From Desulfovibrio sp. (GTDB taxonomy: Bacteria; Desulfobacterota; Desulfovibrionia; Desulfovibrionales; Desulfovibrionaceae): a DNA stretch of 64,000 nucleotides. The notes under the pieces are model-generated. The model was not told where the DNA came from. It saw only the letters and a list, made by a program, of their open reading frames with translations, and did not search any database. The translations under genes were made by a program, and so were the position numbers. Location: the NCBI GenBank assembly GCA_031291035.1, contig JAISLI010000017.1, positions 1-64,000 of the forward strand, in the 5' to 3' direction. Below, in pieces: positions 35,199-43,657 of the stretch. Each line of letters starts with the position of its first letter. The first letter of the stretch is position 1.

Positions 35199-36879
35199 AT
35201 GACGCTCCAAAAAATTCTCGAACGGGAATGGACTGACGCGCTGGCCCGCAAGGCTGCGCTCATTCCGCGCCCCGTCTTTCTTGCCTTCGTGATTTCACTT
35301 GCGGTCAACATTGTCTGCTGGTTTTATGATCTCGCGCAATTTCCTCTGGGAGACCACGATGTGGGCTACCAGAGCGGAATTCCCCTTCTCAGCGGAGGAC
35401 GTGCGGGACGTTGGTTTACCCCGGCAGTACACCTGTTCAGCGGACATGTGCAGATTCCCGTATGGACGCAACTGCTCGCCTTCAGCGCGCAGATTGCCGC
35501 GGGCATGTGCGCGGCCCGGCTCTGGCTGGAGAAAACGGACGTTATCCCCTTGCTGGCGGGCGGGCTTCTGCTCTCCTGCATGCCGACAGCGGCGGATTTT
35601 TATTATTATCACTGGATGGCGCTTGCCTTTACGGCATGCCAATTGCTGATGGCCGCCTCGATTCTGGTCGTGTGCCCCTCCGGGGGGCAGCGCGGCAAGG
35701 CTGCTACCCCCCCCCCAACGATTTATTTTATCAATTATTATAGCTACATGTGCCATCGCCCTGTATCAGTCCAGTGTCATGACTTGGGCCGTCCTGTTTT
35801 CCGGCTGTATTCTCATGCGGTTGTTGCATAGCGGACAGGCGCGCGCGAAAGACCTGCTTGCCGCATTCGGCCCGCCTTTCGCCGCCTTCGCGGCGGCGTG
35901 CCTTCTGTACGCGGCAAGCCTGCGCCTCTATCCCCTTGCGGGCCTTTCCCTGGAGGGAGCATATCAGTTCCGGACGCTTTCCGCAGGCGAAACGCTGCGG
36001 CGCATTCCCGGCGTCATCAAGGCGGCCTATGCCCATTTTTTTGTCGTGCAGCCCTTTATGGGGCCGTGGCTCAAGGCCCTGTTGCTGTTCGTGTCCGCCG
36101 GCGGATTTGTCGCCCTGATACATGAGGCTAGGACGCGAAAAATTGCATACGGCCGCGTGATTCTTCTTGTTTTGGGCATGCTGCTTCTGCCCGTGACCGC
36201 GAAGTCGCAATTTTTTGTCAGCGCCGGGGAAAGTTATTATCTTTTCCGCTTCACGTCCTTGGGGCTGAACTATGTTTACCTGTTCTTCCTCCTCGCGCTG
36301 TTGGGCTCCGGAAGCGTAAAGGCCAGAAACGCGGGCTTCGCCCTCGGAATACTGTTGTTGCCGTCCATGATAATCAACTGCCTGTACCAGCAGGTGCTGC
36401 ACGTGCGTTCAAACACTCATGATATCGCCACGCTCAACCGCGTGGTCATGAAAATGGAGGAACTGCCCGAATTTTCCCTGGATAAAACCTGGAATCTGGT
36501 GCAGTTCGGGAGGACGGCGCCCTACATGGCAAGAACCTGGTCGTCGCGCTATGACGAGGACGGTTTGTCCGGGTTTCATGGCACGATTTCGCAGGTATGG
36601 CGTCCGGGTTTCGCGCTCCGGCTCATTGAGGCCGATTTAAAATTGGCGGAGCGCATGAACGAATACGGAACCTCCAACCCCGACATTTTACGAAAAGCCG
36701 TCAGCTTCGCGGAAGGGAAAAAAAGCTTTCCCGCGCCAGGTTCCGTGGGCATTGTGGACGACGTCATCGTGCTTGTGCTAGATGAAAAGGCGGTGGAAAT
36801 CGCCAAAACAAGGCTGGAGCGGATCGGTCAACAACAGCCGGGCCGCGAGATCCGCGGACAGACTGACGCGAAGCCGTGA
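35199..36879 (+). pseudogene. GtrII-like membrane glucosyltransferase, off-frame at a C10 tract (possibly phase variable)
   Basis: Two frames together encode about 559 residues with around 10 membrane helices, resembling the GtrII family that transfers glucose to O-antigen or a lipid-linked polymer. The first frame (MTLQKILEREWTDALARKA onward, about 170 codons) continues in phase until ten consecutive C at 35707-35716. The second frame continues a helix (RFILSIIIATCAIALYQSS) and reaches the stop at 36881-36879. Nine C would join them in phase. The break lies exactly at the homopolymer, so slipped-strand phase variation, fixed mutation or a read error are all possible. A GtrA/GtrB partner is not seen nearby. 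Confidence 0.75.
35707..35716 (+). repeat. Homopolymeric C10 tract inside the GtrII-like gene
   Basis: Ten Cs in a row, the longest single-base run I noticed inside a coding frame in this window. It sits at the exact position of the frame break. Runs of this length slip easily in replication and switch surface-glycosylation genes on and off in several bacteria. Confidence 0.9.
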
Positions 36880-36918
36880 GCCGGATAAACGCGCCGGAAC
36901 AATATTGTGGTATATGGG

Positions 36919-38307
36919 CTAAAAAATTACGACTGTGGCAAGCCCCAGAAAAATGAAAAAACCGGCCCCGTCGGTGATGGCCGTCAAAAAAATGCTGGAA
37001 GCATGGGCGGGATCGCGCCCCAGCGCCCGAAAAACCAGGGGGATGGAGCCGCCCGCCACAGCGCCGAGCATCATGTCGCACAAAAGGGCGCCGGCCATAA
37101 CGCCGCCCACCAGAGGATTTTTTGTAAACGCCCACGACCCGAAAAAAGCCGCGCCGGCCATAAAAATTCCGGTGACCATCCCTATTTTCGCCTCCCGCAA
37201 CACGGCCAGCCAGGCTTTTTTGTGGTCAAAACGATCCACGGCCAGCTGGCGGATCATAACGGCCAAAGCCTGTTGGCCCGTATTGCCCGCCTGATTGGCC
37301 ACCATGGGCATGAGCACGGCCAGCGTGGCCATCTGGGCGATAGTGCCTTCAAACATGTATACCACGGAAGCTGAAAGGGCGGAATTGACAAGATTAATCA
37401 TCAGCCACGGCAAGCGCCCCCGCACACTTTCCAGCCAGGGGGTATCCACGTTTTCATCCGGAGCGGCGCCCACCATGCCCAGCATGTCGGCACTGGCTTC
37501 CTCGTGCATGATGTCCATGATGTCATCATAGGTTATAACGCCCATGATATGCCCTTCATAGTCCACCACGGGCAAAGCCAGAAAGTTGTAGCGCGAAAGC
37601 AGGTTTGCCGCGTCGCGTCTGTCGGCGTCGTAGCGCACGCTGATGACCGACTGCCCGGCCACGGCGTCACCCACAATGGTGCCCGGCCGCGCCAGCATGA
37701 GATCACGCACCGAAAGCACTCCCGTCAGCACGTCGCGGCCGTCCACCACATAGCCGTAATAGGGATTTTCCGTCTCATCCATTTCACCGCGCATGTGGGC
37801 GATGGCTTCATCCACGGTGAAAGTGTTCTCCAGCAGAATCACCCCGGTATTCATAGCGCCGGCCGCGGAATCCGAGTCAAAGTTGAGCAGATGGCGCAGC
37901 TCTTCGGAGTCTTCGCGGTCAAGACGCTTCAAAAGCGCGTCGCGGTGCTCCTTGCCGAGTTCGTCCAGCACATCGGCCGCGTCATCCGGCGCCATTTCGG
38001 CAATGATGCGGGCGGCATCGTCGGCGTCCAGGTTTTCCAGCACATCAACGGCAACGGCATCGTCCAGTTCAGCCAAGGCTTCGGCGGCATCCCCGACGGG
38101 CATTTTGCGCAGGGCGCGGACCTGTTTGTCCAGACTCAGATTTTCCAGATGATCGGCCATGTCCGCGGGATGGGCGAAATCCGGAATCCGGCCTTCGTCA
38201 AGGCGGTCATCGGGCGGGGCGGGATTGCCCCTCCGGCGCGCGGCTTCAGCCCGCGCCTCTGCCCTGTGTCCGGCGGAACATGTTGTGTCTGCGATCTGTC
38301 TACCCAT
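36919..38307 (-). CDS. mgtE: Magnesium transporter MgtE
   Basis: A 462-residue magnesium channel of the inner membrane. The N-terminal superhelical domain (LDREDSEELRHLLNFDSDSA) is followed by two CBS domains that sense magnesium (about residues 170-290; for example YGYVVDGRDVLTGVLS and NFLALPVVDYEGHIMGVI), and five C-terminal helices with the pore motif PMVANQAGNTGQQALAV. ATG at 38307 has AGGA upstream. The acidic DDADAE-type stretches near residues 80-120 are typical. No M-box riboswitch is recognisable upstream. It faces the GtrII-like gene tail to tail. Confidence 0.93.
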   Translation of the reverse strand: MGRQIADTTCSAGHRAEARAEAARRRGNPAPPDDRLDEGRIPDFAHPADMADHLENLSLDKQVRALRKMPVGDAAEALAELDDAVAVDVLENLDADDAARIIAEMAPDDAADVLDELGKEHRDALLKRLDREDSEELRHLLNFDSDSAAGAMNTGVILLENTFTVDEAIAHMRGEMDETENPYYGYVVDGRDVLTGVLSVRDLMLARPGTIVGDAVAGQSVISVRYDADRRDAANLLSRYNFLALPVVDYEGHIMGVITYDDIMDIMHEEASADMLGMVGAAPDENVDTPWLESVRGRLPWLMINLVNSALSASVVYMFEGTIAQMATLAVLMPMVANQAGNTGQQALAVMIRQLAVDRFDHKKAWLAVLREAKIGMVTGIFMAGAAFFGSWAFTKNPLVGGVMAGALLCDMMLGAVAGGSIPLVFRALGRDPAHASSIFLTAITDGAGFFIFLGLATVVIF

Positions 38308-38554
38308 AAGCCCGATCCTGCATGGAAATTGGAGCGGTATTTTCACGGGTTGCCGGCCGGCGAAAGGGCATGCCGGCAAACGGGAAGAAAAGCCTATGTG
38401 AAATATATCTCAATTGTCTGAATGCCTTGACGAAAACAACCCGGCATTCTATCTTGGATTCACAGCGCGCGCCGCGCAATCTGTTCAGAAACCGTAAAAA
38501 CAAACCGAAATCCATAACATTTTATAGCAAACACATTCCACGGGGACAAGCGTA

Positions 38555-39421
38555 ATGTTCACGCCATGGGCCGAATTTTTTTCTCCCGGGGGGCAGACAC
38601 TGCTGGCTCGCGGCATTGATCTGGCGCTGGACGAAGACGGCCCGGATCTGGCGGCGCAAGCCGTTTTTCCGCCCGATACCCGCCTTGACGCCCGCATACG
38701 CGCCAAGCAGGCCGGCATGGTTGTGGGTCTGCCCGTTATCGGCGCTGTTTTCAAGCGCCTGAACGTGAAATTTGCCTGGCGCCCCCTCGTGCGCGAAGGC
38801 GCGACCGTGCCCGCCATGACGGATGTGGCCGCTGTGGCGGCGCCCGCCGCGGATCTGCTCAGGGCCGAACGCGTTATTCTCAATTATATTTCCAGGCTTT
38901 CCGGCATAGCCAATCTTACGGCCAGGTATGTTCACGCGCTGCGGGGCACGGGCGTACGCCTGCTGGACACGCGCAAGACCACGCCGGGCCTCCGTCTGCC
39001 GGAAAAATACGCGGTGCAGGCGGGCGGTGGAGAAAACCACCGCAAAAATCTTGCGGAAATGTTCATGCTAAAGGATAATCACATTGACGCCGCGGGTTCC
39101 ATCACGCGGGCCGTGGCCCTGCTGCGCGCGCGGTACGATCCCTGCCCGCCGGTTGAAGTGGAATGCCGGACCCCCGACCATGTGCGCGAAGCCGTTGAGG
39201 CTAGGGTTTCCCGCATCATGATGGACAATATGACGCCTGAACTTCTGGGACAGGCGCTTGTCCTTGTGCCGCGCCATATTGAAACGGAAGTGAGCGGCGG
39301 CGTGACGCTGGAAAATGTCCGCCGGCTGGCCCTCATCAAGCCGCGGCCGGACTTTGTTTCGGTGGGGAGACTGACGCATTCGGCCGCGGCCGCGGACTTC
39401 AGCATGACGCTGGTGCCGTGA
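38555..39421 (+). CDS. nadC: Nicotinate-nucleotide pyrophosphorylase (carboxylating)
   Basis: A 288-residue quinolinate phosphoribosyltransferase, the third step of de novo NAD synthesis. The PRPP/quinolinate site is visible as LDTRKTTPGLRLPEKYAV and GGGENHRKNLAEMFMLKDNH, and the barrel continues with EVECRTPDHVREAVEARVSR and ETEVSGGVTLENVRRLA. It starts the nadC-nadA-nadB set and would use the quinolinate made by the next two enzymes. About 250 nt separate it from mgtE, which is read the other way. Confidence 0.95.
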   Translation: MFTPWAEFFSPGGQTLLARGIDLALDEDGPDLAAQAVFPPDTRLDARIRAKQAGMVVGLPVIGAVFKRLNVKFAWRPLVREGATVPAMTDVAAVAAPAADLLRAERVILNYISRLSGIANLTARYVHALRGTGVRLLDTRKTTPGLRLPEKYAVQAGGGENHRKNLAEMFMLKDNHIDAAGSITRAVALLRARYDPCPPVEVECRTPDHVREAVEARVSRIMMDNMTPELLGQALVLVPRHIETEVSGGVTLENVRRLALIKPRPDFVSVGRLTHSAAAADFSMTLVP

Positions 39422-39481
39422 ATCCCTGTTGGCCGTCCGCGCCTTTTTCATAACTTCCATCCGCTTCAAGGAATTACCCGC

Positions 39482-40528
39482 ATGAACACCACCGCCGACG
39501 CCATCGCCGCCATCAAAACAAAGCTGGGGCGGGATCTCTGCATCATGGGGCATCATTACCAAAACGACGCGGTCATGGCCCATTGCGACATATCGGGCGA
39601 CTCGCTGGAGCTTGCCCGTCGCGTGCCGCGCATTGACGCGGCGCGCATCGTCCTGTGCGGCGTGTACTTCATGGGCGAATCCGCCGCCCTGCTCGCCCGT
39701 GAAGGTCAAACGGTGCATCTGCCGGAACCGGACGCGGACTGCCTCATGTCCGCCATGATTCCCATACGTCTGGCCCGCAGGGTGCTGGAGCAGCTTGCGC
39801 TCGGCGGCCGCGACATTGTGCCGCTGGCCTACGCCAACACGTCACTGGCGGTCAAGGCATTGACCGGGGAATACGGAGGAGCCGTCTGCACTTCAGCCAA
39901 CGCTGAAACCATGCTCGCCTGGGCCTTTCAGCAGGGCAAAGGCGTAATCTTTATGCCGGACAAAAATCTGGGGCACAATATCGCCAACCGTCTGGGCATT
40001 TCCGAAAACGAGCGCCATGTGCTGCGTATTGACGGACGGGGCCTCATTGAACCCGCAAGCCAGCCCCTTGACAGAAAACTTCTGCTCTGGCCGGGCGCCT
40101 GTTCCATCCACGCCCGATTCCGTCCGGAATTTGTGGAGCGGGCGCGCGCCGGATATCCCGGCTGCCGCATTGCGGCGCATCCTGAATGCCGCCAGGAAGT
40201 CATCGCCCTGTGCGACGCGGCGGGATCCACGTCCTTTCTCATCAAAGAGGCGGCGCGCGTGGCGGAAAGCGACAGCGGCGGCACCCTCGTCATCGGCACG
40301 GAAGAAAATCTGGTGCGCCGTCTGGCGAAACGGCACAGGGGCAAATGCAGTATTTTCCCCCTCTCTCATGCCATTTGCCCGGAAATGTCCAAGGTGACCG
40401 AAGAAAAACTTCTGGCCGTCCTTGAAGGCATTGTCGGGCGCGGAGGCGAACCTCTGGAGATTCCCGAAAATTTTTTTGAACCGGCGCGCCTTTCTTTAAC
40501 CCGCATGCTGGAAGTTTGCGGCAAGTGA
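39482..40528 (+). CDS. nadA: Quinolinate synthase NadA
   Basis: A 348-residue 4Fe-4S enzyme that condenses iminoaspartate with dihydroxyacetone phosphate. The N-terminal HHYQNDAVMAHCDISGDSLE, LCGVYFMGESAALLA (cluster Cys), VCTSANAETMLAW and WPGACSIHARF follow the family order, and the C-terminal cluster Cys lies in HAICPEMSKVTEE. Length is normal. The nadB frame opens at the very next base after its stop, so synthesis is likely coupled, fitting the unstable intermediate passed between NadB and NadA. Confidence 0.95.
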   Translation: MNTTADAIAAIKTKLGRDLCIMGHHYQNDAVMAHCDISGDSLELARRVPRIDAARIVLCGVYFMGESAALLAREGQTVHLPEPDADCLMSAMIPIRLARRVLEQLALGGRDIVPLAYANTSLAVKALTGEYGGAVCTSANAETMLAWAFQQGKGVIFMPDKNLGHNIANRLGISENERHVLRIDGRGLIEPASQPLDRKLLLWPGACSIHARFRPEFVERARAGYPGCRIAAHPECRQEVIALCDAAGSTSFLIKEAARVAESDSGGTLVIGTEENLVRRLAKRHRGKCSIFPLSHAICPEMSKVTEEKLLAVLEGIVGRGGEPLEIPENFFEPARLSLTRMLEVCGK

Positions 40529-42139
40529 GTGTATTTCGTGAGCGGACGAAGACATGTTCCTGTTTTAATTCTTGGTTCCGGAATAGCCGGCTGCACCGCC
40601 GCGCTTACCTTGGCGGACGCCGGCTGCGAGACGCTGCTGCTCAGCGCCGGAGGGACGCTGGAGGACGGCAATTCAAATCTGGCCCAGGGCGGCATCATCT
40701 ATCGCGCATCCCGCGCAGCGCACGGCGTCGCGCGGGATGACGCCAAAGCCCTTGCCAGGGACATTCTGACAGCGGGCCACAACATCAATTGCCTCAAGGC
40801 GGTACGCCATCTTTGTCGGCAGGGGCCCGCCTGCGTGGAAGGCGTCCTCGCCGGTCGCGCGGGCGTGGTCTTTGACCGCAACGCCGCCGGGGACTTCAGC
40901 CTGACGCGGGAAGGCGGACACAGCGCCCCGCGCATCGCGCACCGGGCGGATTTCACGGGCAAGGCCATCATGGACGGCCTCACGGACGCCGTGCTGGCGC
41001 ACCCGCGCATAACCCCGCTCAGACGCCATGCCGCCATTGACCTCCTGACAAGCCATCACCACGCCACGGGATCGCAATTCCGCTACGAGGTGGACAACCG
41101 CTGCCTGGGGGCCTATGTGCTCAATGAGGAAACCGGCGAACCGGACACCATACTGGCGGACTATACCGTTCTCGCCACAGGGGGGACAGGACAGGTCTTC
41201 CTGCACTCCACCAATTTTCCGGGCAGCGTGGGAGCGGGAATTTCCATGGCTTTTCGCGCCGGGGCGGGGCTTGCCAACCTGGAATTCGTTCAGTTCCACC
41301 CCACGGCGCTGTACGAGGAACGCAGCCATCGCCGCTCTCTCATCACCGAGGCCATGCGCGGGGAAGGCGCGCGCCTTCTGGATGTTCACGGCAAGCCGTT
41401 CATGTCGCGCTACGACAAACGCGGAGATTTGGCCCCGCGCGACATTGTGGCCCTTGCCATGATGGAGGAAATGCTGCGCAACGGCGCTCCCTGCCTTTTT
41501 CTGGACGCGACCGCCATTCCCAAAAACCTGCCCGAAGACTTCCCCACCGTCTTCAAGACCTGCAACGAGGCAGGCGTTGACATCCGCAGGGAACATATAC
41601 CGGTAGTGCCCGCGGCCCACTATTTTTGCGGCGGCGTGCTGGCCGACACGCGGGGCCGCACTTCCGTGCGCGGGCTCTACGCCGTGGGAGAATGCGCCTG
41701 CACCGGCCTGCACGGAGCAAACCGCCTGGCAAGTTCCTCACTGCTGGAAGGTCTCGTCTGGGGCGTCTCCTGCGGCCGGGACATCGCGCAGCGCCTCCGG
41801 CGGGAAAAGTCGCTCCCGGTGAAACTGCGCGCCGCCATTCCCGACTGGCGCCACGAAGGGGACGACAGGCGGGATGACTTGGCCCTTGTGGCCCAGGACT
41901 GGACAAACATACGCAACACCATGTGGAATTATGTAGGCATTTCACGCACCAGCGCGCGCCTGCGCCGCGCTTTTGAAGACATGCGCGACCTTGTGCGCCA
42001 CATTCACGATTTTTATAAACACACGCGCATTTCCCGGCGGCTTGTGGATCTTTTCCACGGTTCCCAGACAGCCTATGTCATCACCCAAGCGGCCATGCGC
42101 AACCCGCAGAGCATAGGCTGCCACCACAGGATTGACTGA
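40529..42139 (+). CDS. nadB: L-aspartate oxidase NadB
   Basis: A 536-residue FAD enzyme that oxidises aspartate to iminoaspartate; in anaerobes fumarate serves as acceptor. FAD motif is LILGSGIAGCTAALTLADAG near residue 13, then SNLAQGGI, then ATGGTGQVFLHSTNFPGSVG and the substrate region NLEFVQFHPTALY. The C-terminal GLHGANRLASSSLLEGLVWG is typical of the fumarate reductase/NadB fold. The frame opens with GTG at 40529, next to the nadA stop; a GTG at 40538 is an alternative. Either is non-ATG, which suggests weak or coupled translation. Confidence 0.93.
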   Translation: MYFVSGRRHVPVLILGSGIAGCTAALTLADAGCETLLLSAGGTLEDGNSNLAQGGIIYRASRAAHGVARDDAKALARDILTAGHNINCLKAVRHLCRQGPACVEGVLAGRAGVVFDRNAAGDFSLTREGGHSAPRIAHRADFTGKAIMDGLTDAVLAHPRITPLRRHAAIDLLTSHHHATGSQFRYEVDNRCLGAYVLNEETGEPDTILADYTVLATGGTGQVFLHSTNFPGSVGAGISMAFRAGAGLANLEFVQFHPTALYEERSHRRSLITEAMRGEGARLLDVHGKPFMSRYDKRGDLAPRDIVALAMMEEMLRNGAPCLFLDATAIPKNLPEDFPTVFKTCNEAGVDIRREHIPVVPAAHYFCGGVLADTRGRTSVRGLYAVGECACTGLHGANRLASSSLLEGLVWGVSCGRDIAQRLRREKSLPVKLRAAIPDWRHEGDDRRDDLALVAQDWTNIRNTMWNYVGISRTSARLRRAFEDMRDLVRHIHDFYKHTRISRRLVDLFHGSQTAYVITQAAMRNPQSIGCHHRID

Positions 42140-42214
42140 TCGCCTGTCCGCAAACAACTTCCGGCGTGGCATTATGCCGCTTCGGAGCAATAAACATCAC
42201 CCGCGGAGAAAACA

Positions 42215-43402
42215 ATGCCCGAAAAAACGCGTCTGCTCACCCCCGGCCCCACCCCCTTGCCGGAGCCCGTGCGTCTGGCCCTCGCCAAGGACATGCTGCA
42301 CCACCGCAAAAGCGAATTTATAACCATCATGCGCCGCGCGCAGGAAAATCTGCGTCTGCTCTTCGGCACGGCGGGGCCGGTGCTGCCCCTTTCCTGCTCC
42401 GGCACAGGGGCGATGGAGGCCGCCGTATGCAATCTTTTTCAACCCGGAGAAAAGGTACTGGTGGCTGAAGCGGGCAAATTCGGCCAGCGGTGGGGGCTGA
42501 TTGCCGCCGCGCGCGAACTGGAGGTCGTCACCCTCTCCGCGCCATGGGGAAAGGCCGTCGCGGCGCGAGACATCGAGGAAAAACTCAGGGAAGATCCCGC
42601 CATCACCGGAGTTTTGCTGCAACATTCAGAAACCTCCACCGGAGTGCTGCATCCCGTGCGTGAAGTCGCGGCTGTCTGCCGTCGGCTGGCCACGCTCACC
42701 GTGGTGGACGGCATTTCCGCCGTGGGCCTTTGTCCTTGTCCCATGGACGAATGGGGAATTGACTGTCTGCTCACAGGCTCCCAAAAGGGGCTCATGCTGC
42801 CCCCCGGTCTCGCGCTGCTGGCGCTCTCCCCCCGCGCCTGGAAAAAAGCGGAGAAAACCCGGTCGGGCTGCTTTTACTTCAACCTGATAAAGGAGCGCGA
42901 CAGTCTGACCGGGAAGGGACAGACCAATTTCACCCCGCCCGTCAACCTGATTGTGGGTCTGGACGAAAGCCTCGCCTTTTTGCTGAAAGACGGCCTTGAA
43001 GCCGTTTACAGAAAACAGTGGGCGCTCACCATGCTCGCCCGGACCGGCGTGAGCGCCATGGGTCTCAATCTGTTCGCCGGGGAACATTTCGCCTGGGGCA
43101 TAACCAGCGTACTCCTGCCGGAAGGAATTGACGGCGCTCTGGTATTGCGTTGCGCCGCGGAAAAATTCGGCGTATACATGGCCGGCGGACAGGAGCATCT
43201 GAAAGGACGGCTGGTGCGCATAGGCCACATGGGCCATGTGGACTGGGCTGATGTGGCGGCTGGGCTCTTTGCGCTCAACCAGGGGATAAAGGAGGCCGGC
43301 GGCTTTTGCGGGTCACGCGACTACCTTGAGCGGTCCCTGGCCGCCTGGCGGGCCGCGCTGACCGTTCCCCCCGGCGAAGCTCCTTCCATGACGCACAGCT
43401 AG
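42215..43402 (+). CDS. Class V aminotransferase (alanine/serine-glyoxylate or serine-pyruvate type)
   Basis: A 395-residue PLP enzyme. The N-terminus LLTPGPTPLPEPVRLAL and HHRKSEF are hallmarks of the alanine-glyoxylate/serine-pyruvate aminotransferase group, and the PLP lysine is in LLTGSQKGLMLPPGL. The exact amino donor cannot be read from sequence. It follows nadB by 75 nt on the same strand and is probably cotranscribed. The end of the gene is followed by a long hairpin and a repeat element before the oppositely read glnN. Confidence 0.85.
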   Translation: MPEKTRLLTPGPTPLPEPVRLALAKDMLHHRKSEFITIMRRAQENLRLLFGTAGPVLPLSCSGTGAMEAAVCNLFQPGEKVLVAEAGKFGQRWGLIAAARELEVVTLSAPWGKAVAARDIEEKLREDPAITGVLLQHSETSTGVLHPVREVAAVCRRLATLTVVDGISAVGLCPCPMDEWGIDCLLTGSQKGLMLPPGLALLALSPRAWKKAEKTRSGCFYFNLIKERDSLTGKGQTNFTPPVNLIVGLDESLAFLLKDGLEAVYRKQWALTMLARTGVSAMGLNLFAGEHFAWGITSVLLPEGIDGALVLRCAAEKFGVYMAGGQEHLKGRLVRIGHMGHVDWADVAAGLFALNQGIKEAGGFCGSRDYLERSLAAWRAALTVPPGEAPSMTHS

Positions 43403-43514
43403 TGACCAGATAAAATCCGCTCTTTTTACGCCGCGTAACTGTGGCAAGGTTTTATCGGGGGATCCTTTTTTGGGCGGAAATCGCCCAGATGCTGTCCAGC
43501 GGACAATGCTTTTT

Positions 43515-43553
43515 GCTGTCCCCCGGAATTCCCCGGCAATGCCGGGGGACAGC
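43515..43553. terminator. Perfect 12-bp hairpin between converging genes
   Basis: GCTGTCCCCCGG at 43515-43526 is exactly complementary to 43542-43553 across a 15-nt loop. It lies between the aminotransferase and glnN, both of which end here. No T-run follows on either strand, so it may act as an mRNA-end stabiliser as much as a terminator. A smaller GGGCG/CGCCC hairpin precedes it. Confidence 0.5.
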
Positions 43554-43570
43554 TTACGACAGTGCCCCCG

Positions 43571-43657
43571 CTACAGCAATTAACGCTTGAAATACTTCGC
43601 TTGCAGCGGGCAAATCCTTGCCGAACGGTTTGCTCGTTTCATTCGTGAACCGCTCTA
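43571..43657 (-). repeat. Intergenic repeat, copy 3 (starts at the glnN stop codon)
   Basis: Read on the minus strand it begins TAGAGCGGTTCACGAA, where TAG is the glnN stop, and ends with a sequence very like the end of copies 1 and 2 (GCAAGCGAA, then TTTCAAGCGTTA). The inner part differs. It is the same family as 16696-16799 and 17497-17566. Confidence 0.7.

Noticed and set aside
38308..38554. M-box or other magnesium riboswitch upstream of mgtE.
   Set aside because: Only a simple GC-rich hairpin was found; none of the conserved M-box blocks could be read.
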